DNA of 47,561 nt from contig CACWQH010000016.1 of assembly GCA_902762955.1 (NCBI GenBank), positions 1-47,561 of the forward strand, written 5' to 3'. Shown piece after piece: positions 16,049-24,730 of this stretch. The first letter of the stretch is position 1. Every line of letters begins with the position of its first letter. The position numbers and the translations under genes are program-made. The notes beneath the pieces are model-generated. The model was not told where the DNA came from. It searched no databases and was given only the letters and a program-made list of their open reading frames with translations. Origin of the DNA: an uncultured Lachnospiraceae bacterium. GTDB taxonomy: Bacteria; Bacillota; Clostridia; Lachnospirales; Lachnospiraceae.

Positions 16049-16924
16049 TTATATTTTTACATAACCCTGTAGCCAGATCTCTCCCCTGAATCTCCTGCCC
16101 GGGAGAGGTTCTCCTTCAAGGTCGATGCTGTTAATACCAACGTTTATCAACAAATCATAGGTTTCAATTAAAAGGTTATATACTGTTTCATCGGTATAGG
16201 AATTTTTTTCTTCTCTTACACTTAAAATGTTACCTATGACTGAATAGTGATCACATTCTACACCACAAGGCATAATAGAGGTATCAATTATAGAAAGAAT
16301 ATCTTCATTTTTCACACGTCTGGCAATACTTTCATAAGTAACCATTTCATCATGAGCGAAGTATTCTATGGCATCCTTATTTCCTTCCCGGATAGCGTAA
16401 AGCAAATTATCACGATAGCTTTGTTCTATCGTGTCGGTTATTTTTTGTATTTCATTTTTCTTTACTCCAAGGAGAATTACTCCGTGTGTGGAAAGAGCCG
16501 AAAATTTTACTCTTGAAAAGTTTTTGTTGGAGTAATTAAACCATTTTGACTTGGCATAGTCGGAAATGTTTTGAAGGAAAAAAATGAGTGACATACCAAG
16601 CCGGGTATCTTCGCAGACACCGGCGTAGGATTCTTTGTCAGTTTGCTTTTCTATATAGATTCGTTCCATCTCGATATTTGAACTTCCTTTAATGTAAGGA
16701 TAATAATGTTCAATAGACAGGTCACCGTCTATGCCGTATTCTCCTACAAGAGTCAGCCCAAAGGAAGGACCGAAATCCTTTTCAAACTGAATGAGAGATG
16801 TGTCTATACTTATAGTGGTTATCATCTTACGATTAGGATTACGCAAAGCAGTTGAGTATATATTTTCTAATTGTTTTCTGGTTTTGCATTTGCTAAAACC
16901 AACCGCTCTAAGATAGGAATGCAT
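16049..16924 (-). CDS. DUF3881 family protein
   Basis: 291 aa, starting MHSYLRAVGFSKCKTRKQLE, which matches the DUF3881 family known from Lachnospiraceae and relatives. Function is unknown. No membrane helix or signal peptide is visible; the protein looks cytoplasmic, with mixed alpha/beta character and no obvious catalytic motif. AAGGAG lies before the ATG at 16924. It sits 87 bp after serS on the same strand. The constant position near serS and parAB in this group suggests a housekeeping role. Confidence 0.8.
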   Translation of the reverse strand: MHSYLRAVGFSKCKTRKQLENIYSTALRNPNRKMITTISIDTSLIQFEKDFGPSFGLTLVGEYGIDGDLSIEHYYPYIKGSSNIEMERIYIEKQTDKESYAGVCEDTRLGMSLIFFLQNISDYAKSKWFNYSNKNFSRVKFSALSTHGVILLGVKKNEIQKITDTIEQSYRDNLLYAIREGNKDAIEYFAHDEMVTYESIARRVKNEDILSIIDTSIMPCGVECDHYSVIGNILSVREEKNSYTDETVYNLLIETYDLLINVGINSIDLEGEPLPGRRFRGEIWLQGYVKI

Positions 16925-17011
16925 AAAATCTCCTTACATAACTTTCTAATTAATACTGCTTGTAAATGAATAAGCTTATGAACAAATCAATAAAAGGTAT
17001 CTTTGTTTTAA

Positions 17012-18292
17012 TTATTTAATAACCGATTTACCACCCATGTATGGACGAAGTACTTCAGGTATATTAATACTTCCGTCTTCATTTAAATTATTTTCCAAAA
17101 ATGCTATGAGCATACGAGGTGGAGCAACTACGGTATTGTTTAAGGTATGGGCAAAATATTTGCTGCCGTCTTTACCTTTAACTCTTATCTTTAATCTTCT
17201 TGCCTGTGCATCACCAAGGTTAGAACAGCTTCCAACCTCAAAGTATTTTTTCTGACGAGGTGACCATGCTTCAACATCATAGGATTTAACCTTAAGGTCA
17301 GCTAAATCACCTGAACAGCATTCGATAGTTCTAACCGGAATATCCATTGAACGGAATAAGTCAACAGTGTTTTTCCAAAGCTTATCAAACCACATTTTGC
17401 TCTCTTCAGGTTTGCAGACAACTATCATTTCCTGTTTTTCAAACTGATGGATTCTGTATACGCCTCTTTCCTCTATACCATGTGCACCCTTCTCTTTTCT
17501 GAAGCAAGGTGAATAGCTGGTAAGAGTTTTAGGAAGAGTCTCTTCATCAGTTATGGTATTTATAAATTTACCTATCATGGAGTGTTCGCTTGTACCGATT
17601 AGATAAAGGTCTTCGCCTTCAATCTTATACATCATGGCATCCATTTCTGCGAAGCTCATAACACCGGTAACTACATCACTTCTAATCATAAATGGAGGAA
17701 CACAATAAGTAAATCCTCTGTCAATCATAAAGTCACGGGCATAGGAAATTACAGCAGAATGAAGTCTTGCGATATCACCCATAAGATAGTAAAATCCGTT
17801 ACCGGCAACTTTTCTTGCACTATCTAAATCTATGCCGTTAAGCTTTTCCATAATGTCAGTATGATAAGGAACTTCAAAATCAGGAACAACAGGCTCACCA
17901 AATCTTTCAAGCTCTACATTTTCAGAATCGTCCTTACCGATAGGAACAGTTTCATCAATTATATTTGGAATAACCATCATAAGCTTGGTAAGCTTTTCTC
18001 TAACTTCAGGTTCTTTAGCTTCAAGCTCAGCAAGTCTTGCAGCATTTTTTGCAACCTCTTTTTTAACTTCTTCTGCTTCATCCTTTTTACCCTGCGCCAT
18101 AAGAGCACCTATCTGTTTTGCGATAGTGTTTTTCTTTGCACGAAGTCCATCTGCTTCCTGCTGTATCTCTCTTACCTCTTTATCTAATTCGATAACCTCA
18201 TCAACCATAGGAAGCTTGTTATCCTGAAATTTCTTTTTAATGTTCTCCTTAACGATATCCGGATTTTCTCTGACAAATTTAATATCTAACAT
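17012..18292 (-). CDS. serS: Seryl-tRNA synthetase
   Basis: Charges tRNA-Ser (and tRNA-Sec where present) with serine. 426 aa, standard bacterial length. The N-terminal long coiled-coil arm that holds the tRNA variable loop spans about 30-100. Class II motif 2 is around CFRKEKGAHGIEERGVYRIHQFEKQE, with the LIGTSEH serine-binding segment before it. Motif 3 is NNTVVAPPRMLIAFLENN near the C-terminus. GAGGAG precedes the ATG. It lies 15 bp after the DUF4446 gene, so it is probably read with parAB. No T-box leader is visible. Confidence 0.98.
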   Translation of the reverse strand: MLDIKFVRENPDIVKENIKKKFQDNKLPMVDEVIELDKEVREIQQEADGLRAKKNTIAKQIGALMAQGKKDEAEEVKKEVAKNAARLAELEAKEPEVREKLTKLMMVIPNIIDETVPIGKDDSENVELERFGEPVVPDFEVPYHTDIMEKLNGIDLDSARKVAGNGFYYLMGDIARLHSAVISYARDFMIDRGFTYCVPPFMIRSDVVTGVMSFAEMDAMMYKIEGEDLYLIGTSEHSMIGKFINTITDEETLPKTLTSYSPCFRKEKGAHGIEERGVYRIHQFEKQEMIVVCKPEESKMWFDKLWKNTVDLFRSMDIPVRTIECCSGDLADLKVKSYDVEAWSPRQKKYFEVGSCSNLGDAQARRLKIRVKGKDGSKYFAHTLNNTVVAPPRMLIAFLENNLNEDGSINIPEVLRPYMGGKSVIK

Positions 18293-18307
18293 TTTTTTCT
18301 CCTCACT

Positions 18308-18952
18308 CTATATATTTCTTACATCGATTTCAACTTCATTTTCCGCAGGTTGTTCATTATCATTTTGAACATATGCCCTGTTTGGTATAGTATCATCTAT
18401 AGGAATATCAAATTCGAAGTTTAAATCGTTATCGGCATCATTGGTCAAATCATCTATTTCTTCTTCAACCGTTTTGGCTTTTTCTATCGCTTCTTTTTCT
18501 TCATCGGAAAGAGGAATATAGGATTCACCCTTTATAATTTCCTTTGCATAATTAAAGCAGCCCTCCCGGGAGTGCATTGAGTTAAATACAAAACCGGAAT
18601 TGTCTTCATTTAAAAGAGCAATAACAAAGCTTAGCTTACCTGCCATCTGTTCAAATGCATCATATTTTACGATACCTAATTTGCTGTAGCAGGATTTCAG
18701 ACTGCGCTTGATTTCCTTATGCTCCTTGGTTACCCTTTTGGCATTGGCTTTAACCTGATCCATCTCTTTGAAACGGACACGAATTATTTTTTCCAGGTCG
18801 GCACCTTTCTTACCGCTCATAAGAGCTTCATATTTTCTGGCCATAACATTAAGCTTATTGATTATGGCAATAAGTAATATTAAAAGTATAACCAACAAAA
18901 CAAGTAAAATAACGCAGAAGGTTTTAATATTTATTCCAAATACAGTTTCCAT
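18308..18952 (-). CDS. DUF4446 family membrane protein
   Basis: 214 aa. One N-terminal membrane helix (about 8-30, rich in Leu, Val and Ile) is followed by a cytoplasmic domain with KYEALMSGKKGADLEKII and KYDAFEQMAGKLSFVIALL, both characteristic of DUF4446. The acidic C-terminal tail looks disordered. GGAG 9 nt upstream supports the ATG at 18952 over the in-frame TTG three codons earlier. It lies between parB and serS, 19 bp after parB. The family commonly neighbours parAB in clostridia, but its function is unknown. Confidence 0.85.
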   Translation of the reverse strand: METVFGINIKTFCVILLVLLVILLILLIAIINKLNVMARKYEALMSGKKGADLEKIIRVRFKEMDQVKANAKRVTKEHKEIKRSLKSCYSKLGIVKYDAFEQMAGKLSFVIALLNEDNSGFVFNSMHSREGCFNYAKEIIKGESYIPLSDEEKEAIEKAKTVEEEIDDLTNDADNDLNFEFDIPIDDTIPNRAYVQNDNEQPAENEVEIDVRNI

Positions 18953-18971
18953 GTTAAACAACTCCGTTTTT

Positions 18972-19898
18972 CTATCTTGCGTTATAAAGCATATGAGCTA
19001 TTCTGTCCAAATCCTCTTCAGAATAGTATTCAATTTCAATTTTACCTTTATTTCTATTGGAAGCTTTAATTGTTGCTTTTGTTCCGAGTGTATCTTTAAG
19101 TCTTTCTTCAATCTCTTTATATAGGAAAGAAAAATCTTCAGTGGCTGCACTTTCTTTTTTTGTCGGTCCACCGCGAAGAACTTTTTTTACATAAGCTTCT
19201 GTTTCGCGGACGCTAAGCTTCTTATCGAAGATGTATAAGGCAGTCTCATATTGAAGAGTTGAATCTTCTATACTTATTAATGCTCTTACATGACCGGTTG
19301 AAAGCATATCATCTATAAGCATCTGCTGAACCGGTTCGGCAAGCTTTAACAGTCTTAATGAATTGGTTATTGTGGTTCTGCTCTTTGATACTCTTTCGGC
19401 AACCTCATCCTGTTTAAGATTAAATTCTTTAATTAATCTTTCGTAAGCATGAGCTTCTTCAATAGGATTAAGATCTTCACGTTGAATATTTTCTATAAGA
19501 GCAATCTCAACGATTTCCTGATCTGTATAATCCTTTATTACTACAGGAACCTCTTTAAGTCCGGCAAGTCTTGCTGCTCTCCAACGTCTTTCGCCGGCAA
19601 TTATTTCATAATACTTATTGCGTTTTGCGACAACAAGTGGTTCGATAATTCCATATTGTTTTATGGAATCAGCAAGCTCCGCGAGAGCATCCTCATCAAA
19701 ATGTTTTCTTGGCTGACTTTTGTTAGGTTCGATTTTATTTATATTTATTGTCCGCTCAACTTCTCTAACAACCTCTTTAACGATTTCCTTTACTTCTGTT
19801 TTAACAGGTTGTTTTGCGGCAGATGTTTTTGCTTTTTTCTCTTCTCCGGTAGGGATAAGATTATCCAAGCCTCTTCCCAATCCTCTTTTAACTGCCAT
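18972..19898 (-). CDS. parB: Chromosome partitioning protein ParB (Spo0J)
   Basis: Binds parS and spreads as a CTP-dependent clamp to organise the origin region. 308 aa: a low-complexity Ala/Lys-rich start, then the N-terminal CTP-binding domain with NKSQPRKHFDEDAL and the signature GERRWRAARLAG. The central helix-turn-helix is around KQDEVAERVSKSRTTITNSLRLL, and a C-terminal dimerisation domain completes it. AGGAGG precedes the ATG. It is 41 bp after parA. Its likely targets, perfect parS palindromes, are about 1-1.3 kb upstream. Confidence 0.97.
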   Translation of the reverse strand: MAVKRGLGRGLDNLIPTGEEKKAKTSAAKQPVKTEVKEIVKEVVREVERTININKIEPNKSQPRKHFDEDALAELADSIKQYGIIEPLVVAKRNKYYEIIAGERRWRAARLAGLKEVPVVIKDYTDQEIVEIALIENIQREDLNPIEEAHAYERLIKEFNLKQDEVAERVSKSRTTITNSLRLLKLAEPVQQMLIDDMLSTGHVRALISIEDSTLQYETALYIFDKKLSVRETEAYVKKVLRGGPTKKESAATEDFSFLYKEIEERLKDTLGTKATIKASNRNKGKIEIEYYSEEDLDRIAHMLYNAR

Positions 19899-19939
19899 TT
19901 AGTTTTTTTCCTCCTAATTTGTCGTGATGTGTATTACTG

Positions 19940-20731
19940 TTACATACCGGCATAAAGTTTATTGTTAATTACTTCATCTGCTAAATCCCGATATCCCTGC
20001 GCACCTGCTGATCGGCTGTCGTATAGATTAATCGGCAAACCAAAGCTTGGTGCTTCTGCTAATCTAACATTTCTCGGTATAATAGTTTTATATATAAATT
20101 GATCAAGATTGTTTTTAACATTCTCAACAACCTCCAAAGAGAGATTGGTTCTTGCATCAAACATTGTAAAAACAACACCTTCAATTTCAAGGGACTTGTT
20201 TAGTTTCTTCTTAATAAGATTAATTGTGTACATAAGCTGGGTAAGTCCGTCCAATGCAAAAAACTCACACTGTATCGGAACAAGTACCGTATCAGCTGCT
20301 GTCATAGAATTGACCGTAAGTATACCCAACGCAGGTGGGCAGTCAATTATTACAAAATCAAATTTATCTCGTACTTTTGCTAATAAATCTTTTAAAATGT
20401 ATTGTGGTTTATCGGCTTCTATAAATAATTCTACCTCTGCTCCGGCCAAGTCTCTGTTTGCCGGAAGAAGACTTAAGTTCATTTTTTTGTTTTCAAGTGG
20501 ATGAACAATCATGCATTCTCCTACATTACATTCACCACACATAGCAGTATAGATAGTGTTTTGTATTGAATTTTTATCTACACCTAAGCCGCTTGTCATA
20601 TTTCCCTGAGGATCCATATCCACAGCTAAAACCTTTTGTCCTTTTTCTGCAAGACAAGCTGCAAGATTAATAGAAGTCGTGGTTTTTCCAACTCCGCCCT
20701 TCTGGTTGGCGACAGCTATAATTCTTCCCAT
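19940..20731 (-). CDS. parA: Chromosome partitioning ATPase ParA (Soj)
   Basis: A deviant Walker-type ATPase that works with ParB in origin segregation and, in Bacillus, modulates DnaA. 263 aa. The P-loop is NQKGGVGKTTTSINL near 9-23, with both the signature Lys and the normal one. Walker A' is DMDPQGN and Walker B is VIIDCPPALGIL. GGAGGT lies before the ATG. It is the first gene of the minus-strand block parA-parB-DUF4446-serS, and its upstream side is the parS/DnaA-box region. Confidence 0.97.
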   Translation of the reverse strand: MGRIIAVANQKGGVGKTTTSINLAACLAEKGQKVLAVDMDPQGNMTSGLGVDKNSIQNTIYTAMCGECNVGECMIVHPLENKKMNLSLLPANRDLAGAEVELFIEADKPQYILKDLLAKVRDKFDFVIIDCPPALGILTVNSMTAADTVLVPIQCEFFALDGLTQLMYTINLIKKKLNKSLEIEGVVFTMFDARTNLSLEVVENVKNNLDQFIYKTIIPRNVRLAEAPSFGLPINLYDSRSAGAQGYRDLADEVINNKLYAGM

Positions 20732-20895
20732 TTCTCTAACCTCCGTATGTATTCAACATTATAGCACTATCCGACATCTTTCGCTATATCTAAATGTAGT
20801 AAGATTATTTTATTTAATACAATATGTAGAATTATATGTGTAAATCATATATTTTACAGAGATTTTGAATATATTTTTTTCAAAAAAATAATAAA

Positions 20896-20911
20896 TGTTT
20901 CACGTGAAACA
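20896..20911. promoter_or_regulatory. parS: parS site 1 (perfect)
   Basis: TGTTTCACGTGAAACA, the full 16-bp palindrome bound by Spo0J/ParB. Confidence 0.95.
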
Positions 20912-21003
20912 TTTGGATATATCTTTTGGCTTATAATTTTTTGCTTTTGACTCTTATAATCTATTATTGATAATATTTTTTGAAATTTTTATTTTGGTTT
21001 ATA

Positions 21004-21019
21004 TGTTTCACGTGAAACA
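21004..21019. promoter_or_regulatory. parS: parS site 2 (perfect)
   Basis: TGTTTCACGTGAAACA, identical to site 1 and 108 bp away from it. Confidence 0.95.
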
Positions 21020-21124
21020 TTTTTGTTATAAATCTAATAATTTGAGTTATAAATAAAAATTTGATTTTTCGATTTCAATAAATCTAAGCTTATTATCTGT
21101 TTTCTTGCTATATAATTTTTTTTG

Positions 21125-21140
21125 TGATTCACATGAAACA
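21125..21140. promoter_or_regulatory. Degenerate parS-like site
   Basis: TGATTCACATGAAACA differs from consensus at two positions, so one half-site is weakened. It may bind ParB poorly or not at all. Confidence 0.6.
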
Positions 21141-21206
21141 TAATATCGCAAAATTATCATAATATTACAAAATCATCATGATAAAAGTTCTATAATTCAG
21201 ATATAA

Positions 21207-21222
21207 TGTTTCACGTGAAACA
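21207..21222. promoter_or_regulatory. parS: parS site 3 (perfect)
   Basis: TGTTTCACGTGAAACA, identical to sites 1 and 2. Confidence 0.95.
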
Positions 21223-21534
21223 TTATATATAATTATTTGTGTTTCAACATATATCTATTATATTATTATTTGCCCACAATAAATCAAAGAATGATTTCAA
21301 ATAATAGAATCAAATTATAAATATTCGCCTATCATATGGTAAAAACTAAAAGCACAGTATTATTCATATTTGTTTAGAAATAATTGCATAATAAGATTAT
21401 TGCGAGCTATTTTGTTTAATAAATTAGATATTCGTTTAATTTGATATTTACTTTGAATATTTGAATAATATGATAATAATTAAATGTTATATAATATAGT
21501 AGAAGTGCACATATTGTATAAATAATGTTGAAAA

Positions 21535-21615
21535 TGTGGAAAACATTGTGGATTTCAACTTTGAAATGTTGATAACTTTTGAAATCTATCCACAATTACA
21601 ATATTTTGTGGATGA
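21535..21615. promoter_or_regulatory. Cluster of five DnaA-box-like nonamers
   Basis: Relative to TGTGGATAA / TTATCCACA: TGTGGAAAA at 21535, TGTGGATTT at 21547, TGTTGATAA at 21567, CTATCCACA at 21586 (opposite orientation) and TGTGGATGA at 21607. Each differs from consensus by one or two bases. Five in 81 bp, next to parS, is far denser than expected by chance. Confidence 0.65.
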
Positions 21616-21645
21616 AATAATATTAATACAAAATAAAGGAAATTT

Positions 21646-21744
21646 ATGATAAGTAGATTAGTAAAAACTAAAAAAGCTATTAATATTATATTCAGATTAA
21701 ATAAAAATATTCATTTGAAACCACAGAGAAAAAATCTTAATTGA
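21646..21744 (+). CDS. Possible 32-aa basic peptide
   Basis: ATG at 21646 after AAAGGAAATTT, reading MISRLVKTKKAINIIFRLNK and ending LKPQRKNLN at TGA 21742-21744. The ribosome site is reasonable and the peptide strongly basic, but this AT-rich DNA yields Lys/Asn/Ile-rich frames by chance. No family is recognised. It lies directly beside the DnaA-box cluster. Confidence 0.25.
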   Translation: MISRLVKTKKAINIIFRLNKNIHLKPQRKNLN

Positions 21745-21854
21745 TCTATTTGTCTATATTGCAACATGAGAGATGGCTTTAAGGACTTGCAAGAATGTAT
21801 GGTGGATTGATATAATAATCTTGAATAAACTATGCGCAAGGATGACTTAAGAAA

Positions 21855-22631
21855 ATGTATAAAAATAATGGGTCTTTTATTCCTGATATAGATAAAAATA
21901 TAAAATCTACTAAAAGAATGAAAAGAAAACCTAATAGAAATATAATTATAAATCCAAAATTAAAAAGAGCATTATGCTTTTTGACCGGTTGTATCCACAT
22001 TGTAATTTTTATATTAATATATGTTTATGGAATATATGATTTGTATATTGGTATAGACATAGATGAGACGATTGCCTATATGGTTTTGGGAATCGGTTTT
22101 CTTGTTGCAGGTATTTTTTGCTTCAGGCATTTCAAATTACAGGATAGGGATAAGGTTAATATCGTAACGTTTAATATTGGAGTATTGCTTGTGGCTTTTT
22201 TTGCTGCGACAATGGTCGGTATATGGATGGACGAATGGATTAACCATCTGAATGAAATAGATGAAGATGTCGATGGTTCGATTGTTTGTATTATTGGAAT
22301 TGTTTTAGGCGTATTTGTGACTATTGGTGGTTTAAAAGGTGATCGTGCAAAGGAAGTACTTGACTCATTGGAAAAGCATGATGCAATAGATGATGAAAGA
22401 AGGAGTAGTCTGAAAAACTATGCTGACATTTTGCGAGATGATTCCGGTTGGGAAAAGAATGATAAAGAGAATGATGAAGAGGCGGATAACGATGTAACAG
22501 ATGGAGAAAAAGATAAGGATGAAGATACGATTTCAGATAAAGAAAAGAATATAGACAAACATGAAAGTGAAAGAAATGTAATATACAATACATTGATAAA
22601 TAATAAACCAAATGATAATAATTTTTATTGA
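21855..22631 (+). CDS. Membrane protein with four helices and an acidic tail
   Basis: 258 aa. A basic N-terminus (KRMKRKPNRN) is followed by four hydrophobic segments, at about 37-57, 73-92, 105-125 and 142-158. A charged C-terminal tail from about 165 follows, rich in Asp, Glu and Lys and probably disordered. No family is recognised. The ribosome site before the ATG is weak. It is the first rightward gene after the parS/DnaA-box region and is followed by another membrane protein gene 54 bp later, so the two may be read together. Confidence 0.7.
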   Translation: MYKNNGSFIPDIDKNIKSTKRMKRKPNRNIIINPKLKRALCFLTGCIHIVIFILIYVYGIYDLYIGIDIDETIAYMVLGIGFLVAGIFCFRHFKLQDRDKVNIVTFNIGVLLVAFFAATMVGIWMDEWINHLNEIDEDVDGSIVCIIGIVLGVFVTIGGLKGDRAKEVLDSLEKHDAIDDERRSSLKNYADILRDDSGWEKNDKENDEEADNDVTDGEKDKDEDTISDKEKNIDKHESERNVIYNTLINNKPNDNNFY

Positions 22632-22685
22632 TTAAACACATAATGGAAAATTATAATGGATAAACTGGTTTTGGGGAGAGATGTT

Positions 22686-23951
22686 ATGAATGAAGAAAAA
22701 AAGATTAAATGGTCAAAATCAAGCAGCAATATATATGAAAAATTTGCTGCTGAATTAGAGGATGGAATAGAGACCGGTTCTAAAGTCACCTCCGGTGATC
22801 AGGATGTAAGATATGGAGTTTCGCTTTGGCGAAACAGACTTGAGAAAAAAGGTCTTAAGATGAATTATGATATTGCGGCAAGGGGACTCAATCCTGACGG
22901 TAATCGTTTTCGTGAATGGAAGGATGAGCATTACAGCAGCAAGCTTTATTACAGAACCTGTGAGCTTAGGAAAACAGTTTACAGTGGGGAGAAAAAGATT
23001 TATTCGGAATTTGACAATATGGATATGTACCAGACTGTAACAGATGTTATATCCGGAGTGCATGTTGACGAAGAAATATACTGCTGTCCTAATTGTGGAG
23101 CCAATGTAAAGATTAAAGAGCTTGTTGAAGGCTGTCCCTATTGCAATACATATTTTAAGATGAGCGAGCTTTATCCAAAGGTTTCCAATTATTATTTTCT
23201 TCGTGATTATTCAAGGACGGGAAGTGAATTAAAAACTGAAATTTGGAAGGTTCTTGCTCCTTTTATGATTGTTTGGGCCATAATATATACAATTACTTTT
23301 TTGTCATCTATGCATCCTATATTGGCTGTAATAGCCGGATCGATAGGAGGATTTATAACCGGTGGATTTATGGGTTATATATTTTGGGCATATTCAAAGC
23401 TTGGGGGATTGTTTAAGGATGCAGGTAAGTCCATAGGGCTCTTGGCGAATGTTGCAGGAACAATGAAAAACTTTAACAGTTATATGAAAAAATATGGTCA
23501 GGATATCTCTTATGAATATTTTCAGGCAAAGATTATATCGATGATAAAGGTGGTTGCTTTTTCCGATAGTCCGGATGAACTGCCTATATACGATGGTCCG
23601 AATATAAACGGATATTTTGATGATATTATAGATATGGATTATCGTGGTGGACTGGCTCTTAGAAAAATCAGTGAACAAAATGGTATGCTTCAAACAACGG
23701 TTGATGCATTTATGATAAATACATACGAGAAAAACGGAAAGGTAAAAAGACGTGAAGAAAAGGTTCATGTTGTTTTGGAACGTAAGCTTGATGTACCGGT
23801 TGACCTGGTTTTTTCCATCAAGAAGATACAGTGCCCTTCCTGTGCCGGCAGCTTTGATGCCACGAAAAACAAAGTATGCCCATATTGTAATACTTCATAT
23901 AAAATAGAAGATATGGATTGGATTATCAAAACTATAAAGATAGAGAAATGA
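22686..23951 (+). CDS. Zinc-ribbon membrane protein, Tim44-like
   Basis: 421 aa. Two zinc ribbons are plain: CCPNCGANV...CPYC (about 133-152) and CPSCAGSFD...CPYC (about 393-410). Between them lie two membrane helices (about 193-213 and 217-240, the second Gly-rich) and a region with YFQAKIISMIKVVAFSDSPDELP that resembles Tim44-like domains of Firmicute membrane proteins. GGGGAG before the ATG at 22686 favours this start over the in-frame ATG ten codons earlier. The same CPxC ribbon style recurs in the two kinases downstream, hinting at a shared partner. Domain naming is tentative. Confidence 0.65.
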   Translation: MNEEKKIKWSKSSSNIYEKFAAELEDGIETGSKVTSGDQDVRYGVSLWRNRLEKKGLKMNYDIAARGLNPDGNRFREWKDEHYSSKLYYRTCELRKTVYSGEKKIYSEFDNMDMYQTVTDVISGVHVDEEIYCCPNCGANVKIKELVEGCPYCNTYFKMSELYPKVSNYYFLRDYSRTGSELKTEIWKVLAPFMIVWAIIYTITFLSSMHPILAVIAGSIGGFITGGFMGYIFWAYSKLGGLFKDAGKSIGLLANVAGTMKNFNSYMKKYGQDISYEYFQAKIISMIKVVAFSDSPDELPIYDGPNINGYFDDIIDMDYRGGLALRKISEQNGMLQTTVDAFMINTYEKNGKVKRREEKVHVVLERKLDVPVDLVFSIKKIQCPSCAGSFDATKNKVCPYCNTSYKIEDMDWIIKTIKIEK

Positions 23952-23958
23952 CGTTTAT

Positions 23959-24004
23959 AAGAGACAACCGGGTGGCAGAGAATCACGTCGGCTGTCTCTT
24001 TTTT
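23959..24004. terminator. Bidirectional terminator between the Tim44-like gene and the XRE gene
   Basis: AAGAGACA-A-CCG (23959-23970) pairs with CGG-C-TGTCTCTT (23989-24000), followed by more T. It sits between convergent genes. Confidence 0.8.
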
Positions 24005-24329
24005 ACAATTTATGCGCTAAGCCTTTCATATATGTTATAGCGAGTTCCTGGTCTTCGGGGGTTAATATGCTAAAAAGATTAAGGCACTCGGACTGCTCAG
24101 GCAAAAGCGCGTCAGATTTTGGATTGAGCTGAAAAAATTGAAGTATACTTATACCAAATCCATTACATAGCTTATAAAGCGTCGGAAGTGTTGGTGAATT
24201 GTTTTTTAAAATCATACTATTTAAGGTTGAATACGCTATGTTGGATCGCTTAGCTAATTCATAATAAGAATAATGTCTTTCATTACATAAATCTTTGATG
24301 CGTTTAATAGCGTCAAATTCGCTTGTCAT
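24003..24329 (-). CDS. XRE-family helix-turn-helix regulator
   Basis: 108 aa. The HTH spans about 8-62: IKDLCNERHYSYYELAKRSN, then IAYSTLNSMILKNNSPTLPTL and YKLCNGFGISILQFF, the normal Cro/C1 spacing. The remaining 40 residues may serve oligomerisation. AGGAGA precedes the ATG. It is transcribed away from the large FHA/kinase operon that starts 400 bp to the right, the usual position for a local repressor. A perfect palindrome overlapping the operon's -10 box is a likely target. Part of the same 13-bp sequence occurs inside this gene (24143-24155). Confidence 0.87.
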   Translation of the reverse strand: MTSEFDAIKRIKDLCNERHYSYYELAKRSNIAYSTLNSMILKNNSPTLPTLYKLCNGFGISILQFFQLNPKSDALLPEQSECLNLFSILTPEDQELAITYMKGLAHKL

Positions 24330-24650
24330 TTCTTTTCTCCTAAAGATGTCAAAAATTATATTTTTATTTTAGTTAAAAACCATTTTTAATAATAGATGTA
24401 AAAGGACGTGGCATATATAACTAATCAACGTAACAAATTTCCTTGTAATTATAGCATTTTCGTACAAAGTGAGCCATAAAAAACGTAAAAATTCATTAAA
24501 AAAATTGACAAATTGGTAAAAAACAAAATTTGTTTATAACAAATTGATTTTGTTTGGTTTGCAAAAAATATCCTGTTTTAAAAACGTGACAAAAGTGGTA
24601 AAAGCACAAAACTACTGTGTTTGTGTCACCTTTGGGGGTGGTAAAAATCA

Positions 24651-24679
24651 TTGTAAAACTAACGATTATTTGGTATACT
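24651..24679 (+). promoter_or_regulatory. Promoter of the FHA/kinase operon
   Basis: TTGTAA at 24651, a 17-bp spacer and TATACT at 24674-24679. A transcript starting near 24686 would have a leader of about 45 nt to the first gene. Confidence 0.75.
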
Positions 24680-24685
24680 TATACC
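24672..24685. promoter_or_regulatory. Palindromic operator candidate over the -10 box
   Basis: GGTATACTTATACC: perfect 6-bp arms around 2 bp, covering the whole -10 box. A bound XRE dimer here would block RNA polymerase. Confidence 0.6.
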
Positions 24686-24730
24686 ATATAACGCAAAAGA
24701 GTTATAAATAATGTACAAAGGGGATGGCTT

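Larger units (their letters stand above)
20732..21854. other. AT-rich non-coding region with parS and DnaA boxes; oriC candidate
   Basis: A 1.1-kb region without a convincing gene, apart from one doubtful 32-codon frame. It contains three perfect parS sites, one degenerate parS and a cluster of five DnaA-box-like nonamers beside very AT-rich DNA. Genes to the left (parA through the exonuclease) run left, and genes to the right mostly run right. These are the marks of an origin region, but no dnaA, dnaN or rpmH lies in the window. Confidence 0.6.
24330..24730. other. 400-bp control region between the XRE gene and the FHA/kinase operon
   Basis: Very AT-rich. Besides the operon promoter and palindrome listed separately, it holds an inverted repeat GTGACA (24586-24591) with TGTCAC (24624-24629), and three GGTAAAA direct repeats, near 24515, 24597 and 24640. 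No gene is seen. The length and the repeats suggest regulation by more than one factor. Confidence 0.5.

Noticed and set aside
16925-17011. T-box or riboswitch near serS
   Set aside because: The serS leader side (18293-18307) is too short for a T-box, and this downstream gap shows no specifier or T-box motif.
22321-22641. His-rich minus-strand frame opposite the acidic membrane-protein tail
   Set aside because: It mirrors Asp/Glu codons on the plus strand; no start context.
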